Below are positions 61,842 through 64,000 of a stretch of 64,000 nucleotides of DNA, one piece after another. Positions within the stretch are counted from its first letter, which is position 1, and every line of letters starts with the position of its first letter. The stretch is taken from NCBI GenBank assembly GCA_012522855.1, contig JAAYJQ010000019.1, positions 83,466 to 147,465 on the forward strand, given 5' to 3'. Source of the stretch: Bacteroidales bacterium (lineage in GTDB: Bacteria > Bacteroidota > Bacteroidia > Bacteroidales > UBA932). The position numbers and the translations under genes were made by a program. A model generated the notes under the pieces. The model saw only the letters and a program-made list of their open reading frames with translations. It was not told the DNA's origin and ran no database searches.

Positions 61842-63015
61842 TTATTCGAGATCCTCGACGGGATCGGCAGGGCCGCCCGAGCCTTCCTGCATGAGGAAGC
61901 GCCGCATGAACTCGTTCAGGTCGCCGTCCAGCACGCCCTGGGTGTCGGCCGTCTTGTAGCCGGTCCGCAGGTCGTTGACCATCTTGTAGGGATGCAGGAC
62001 GTAGGAACGGATCTGTGAACCCCACTCGATCCGCTTTTTCTGTCCTTCGATCTCCGCCCTCTTCGCGTCCCGCTTGCGCATCTCGATGTCGTACAACCGC
62101 GACTTCAGGAGCAGGAGGGCCTTCGCCCGGTTCTTGGGCTGGTCGCGCGTCTCCGTGTTTTCGATCAGGATTTCCTCTTCCTTCCCCGAATCCGGGTCGA
62201 TGTACGAGTACCGCAGGCGTACCCCGGACTCCACCTTGTTTACGTTCTGTCCGCCATGCCCGCCTGCGCGGAAAGTATCCCAGGAAATCTTCGAATTGTC
62301 CACGTTCACCTCGATCGTGTCATCCACCAGAGGGTAGACAAAAACCGAGGAGAAGGTCGTCTGTCGTTTTCCTTGCGCGTTGAACGGGGAAATCCGCACC
62401 AGGCGGTGCACTCCGTTCTCGGCCTTCAAGTAGCCGTAGGCATACTCCCCGTCGAACTCGATGGTGACCGACTTGATTCCGGCTTCTTCTCCTTCCTGCA
62501 AGTCGGTGATGGCGGTCCGGTAGCCGTTCCGCTCGCCCCATCGCAGGTACATACGCATCAGCATCGCGCTCCAGTCGTTCGCCTCGGTGCCTCCGGCGCC
62601 CGAATTGATGGTCAGGACGGCACCCAGGCTGTCCCCTTCGCCGCCCAGCATATTCCGGAGTTCCAGCGCTTCGACCCGTTCCAGCGCGGAAGCATAGGAA
62701 GCGTCGAGTTCTTCGGACTCCGGCGTCGAGGCCGTATCGTCGGTCGCGCCTTCCAGACTCTCCTTGGCGAACTCGTACAGGACGTCCAGATCCTCCACCG
62801 CCGTGAACGTCTGATCGAAGTCCGTCACCCAAGACTTGATGCTGTTGAGATTTTTCGTGAATAGTTGCGCGGCCTTCGGGTCGTTCCAGAAGTCCGGCGC
62901 TTCCGTCTTTTTCTGCAGCGCAGCGACTTGATCCCGTTTCCCGGGGATGTCAAAGACACCTCCCCAGCGTGTCTAAGCGCTGATGCAGAGTCTCGATCTG
63001 ATCTTTAAGAATCAT
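61842..63015 (-). CDS. prfB: Peptide chain release factor 2, with programmed +1 frameshift
   Basis: Releases peptides at UGA and UAA. The frame starts at ATG 63015 (MILKDQIETLHQRLDTLGRCL) and meets TGA at 62950-62952; shifting +1 at CTT TGA C continues into DIPGKRDQVAAL and the 328-residue main frame, giving 390 residues. An SD-like GGGGAGG (62959-62965) sits 3 nt before CTT, the classical arrangement. Further marks are RAGGHGGQNVNKVESGVRL (GGQ) and the codon-recognition SPF in RISPFNAQ. The TGA lets RF2 regulate itself. A TATCTTTG box (63038-63045) is the likely promoter. Confidence 0.97.
62949..62965 (-). promoter_or_regulatory. prfB frameshift site
   Basis: The minus strand reads GGGGAGG TGT CTT TGA C: an internal SD, 3-nt spacer, slippery CTT, in-frame stop TGA. 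Confidence 0.95.
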
Positions 63016-63037
63016 AGCTCTCCATTTTTTGTTAGGG

Positions 63038-63045
63038 CAAAGATA
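63038..63045 (-). promoter_or_regulatory. -7 promoter box of prfB
   Basis: TATCTTTG on the minus strand, 22 nt before ATG 63015; no clear -33 box. Confidence 0.6.
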
Positions 63046-63090
63046 CACAATCACCCGCATTTTCCACCGAGCGTTTTCGGGAAATATGCG

Positions 63091-63098
63091 TATATTTG
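63091..63098 (+). promoter_or_regulatory. -7 promoter box of fumarase gene
   Basis: TATATTTG with about 60 nt of leader to ATG 63164. An ATG at 63103 is in another frame and could be a short upstream ORF. Confidence 0.55.
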
Positions 63099-63163
63099 TA
63101 AGATGGACATGCTGCGGGGAGCCGAAGCGATTCCGTTGAAACAATATAACTTATTCCTACAAT

Positions 63164-64000
63164 ATGGTGGAATTCAAATACGCGCCGATGTTCCAACTGG
63201 GACCGGATGAGACTGAATACTACAAGCTCACGGGCGAATATGTGTCCGTCGGCGAATTCGAAGGGAAACCCATCTTGAGGGTGGATCCGGAGGGACTGAC
63301 GCTGCTGGCGAACGTTGCGTTCCGCGATGTCAACTTCCTGCTGCGGCCTGCGCACAACCGGCAAGTTGCTGAGATCTTGAGCGATCCGGACGCCTCCGAC
63401 AACGACAAATACGTGGCCCTGCGCTTCCTTCGCAATGCCGAGGTGTCCGCGAAAGGGAAGCTCCCGTTCTGCCAGGACACCGGCACCGCGATCATCCACG
63501 CCGAGAAGGGCCAGCAGGTCTGGACTGGTTTCGACGATGCGGAAGCTCTCTCCAAGGGTGTGTTCAAGACCTACACCGAAGAGAGTCTTCGCTACAGCCA
63601 GAACGCCCCGCTGACGATGTACCAAGAGGTTAATACGAAATGCAACCTGCCGGCCCAGATCGATATCGAGGCCGGCGAGGGCATGGAGTACCGCTTCCTT
63701 TGCGTCGTAAAAGGGGGAGGCTCGGCGAACAAGAGTTACCTCTATCAGATGACCAAGGCGGTCCTCAATCCGGACACCCTGGTTCCGTTCCTGGTCGAGA
63801 AGATGAAGACTCTCGGCACGGCGGCGTGCCCGCCATACCACATCGCGTTCGTGATCGGCGGCACCTCCGCCGAGAAGACCCTGCTGACGGTGAAACTGGC
63901 GTCCGCGCATTTCTACGATTCCCTGCCGACGACGGGCGACGAGACGGGACGCGCCTTCCGGGATGTGGAACTGGAAAAGGAAGTTCTGGCAGAGGCATAC
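63164..64000 (+). CDS. Class I fumarate hydratase, 3' end outside window
   Basis: Interconverts fumarate and malate using a labile 4Fe-4S cluster; in Bacteroidales it serves the branched fumarate-respiration route to succinate. 279 residues are visible: [18 protein letters not shown] at the start, a cluster Cys in FCQDTGTAI near 102, [13 protein letters not shown], and the second Cys region [18 protein letters not shown]. The frame is still open at base 64000; the full enzyme should be about 540 residues. Confidence 0.93.
   Translation, partial: MVEFKYAPMFQLGPDETEYYKLTGEYVSVGEFEGKPILRVDPEGLTLLANVAFRDVNFLLRPAHNRQVAEILSDPDASDNDKYVALRFLRNAEVSAKGKLPFCQDTGTAIIHAEKGQQVWTGFDDAEALSKGVFKTYTEESLRYSQNAPLTMYQEVNTKCNLPAQIDIEAGEGMEYRFLCVVKGGGSANKSYLYQMTKAVLNPDTLVPFLVEKMKTLGTAACPPYHIAFVIGGTSAEKTLLTVKLASAHFYDSLPTTGDETGRAFRDVELEKEVLAEAY

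Noticed and set aside
62950..63144. prfB as a frameshift-broken pseudogene
   Set aside because: The break is the conserved programmed CTT TGA C site with an upstream SD.

Overview
The window is a piece of chromosome from a gut- or rumen-type Bacteroidales bacterium with roughly 55% GC; Rikenellaceae or a relative is possible, but I cannot fix the family. The evidence is the Bacteroidota -7 promoter motif TAnnTTTG in front of many genes (sometimes with a TTTG about 20 nt upstream), the near-absence of Shine-Dalgarno (SD) sequences, a TonB-dependent receptor, lipoprotein serpins, a WbsX/GH99-like lipoprotein, decayed Rhs genes and family-typical forms of RF2, NAPRTase and glutamine synthetase.

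Layout: 1-5.4 kb is a rhamnose catabolic operon (rhamnulokinase cut by the window edge, RhaT, a PHP-domain protein, a class II aldolase/short-chain dehydrogenase fusion). 5.4-8.3 kb holds rubredoxin, a candidate small RNA, and an MFS sugar transporter with a ROK kinase. 8.4-13.8 kb holds a secreted beta-helix protein, MutY and two tandem lipoprotein serpins. 14-16.2 kb holds a membrane protein with a coupled winged-helix regulator, then two small envelope proteins. 16.4-25.1 kb is housekeeping: ferritin, UvrA, a ZIP transporter, Dtd, a metallo-beta-lactamase-fold hydrolase, two tandem deoxynucleoside kinases and an acyl-CoA synthetase. 25.2-30.2 kb holds a TPR histidine kinase with its LuxR-type regulator, an alpha/beta hydrolase and an Omp85-like barrel.

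30.2-35.8 kb is accessory: a Tat-exported Gfo/Idh/MocA oxidoreductase and a HEAT-DUF1080 protein, probably for 3-keto-glycoside metabolism. It is bracketed by an inverted pair of about 111-bp repeats and a TonB-receptor pseudogene. 35.8-50.8 kb is again core: a GpsA-like dehydrogenase, tRNA-Leu, bS21, sirtuin, an ATPase, bL21-bL27-SerS-RuvC, a large outer-membrane receptor, RluD-PASTA-LysE, Der-Cys-rich protein-Prs, and EngB.

50.9-53.4 kb is an AT-rich graveyard of Rhs tips, small lipoproteins (possible immunity proteins), an IS256-type remnant and a 64-bp inverted repeat around 1.4 kb. 53.4-64 kb returns to core genes: XseA and XseB separated by a GH99-like lipoprotein, NAPRTase, MurI, an S41 protease, glutamine synthetase, RF2 with a programmed frameshift, and fumarase running off the end.

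The most interesting translation signals are the strong SDs on rpsU, on rpmA and inside the prfB frameshift site, set against a genome that otherwise lacks them, and four or more genes whose promoter -7 box lies 4-7 nt from the start codon, which implies leaderless mRNAs. No CRISPR array, phage or complete mobile element was seen.
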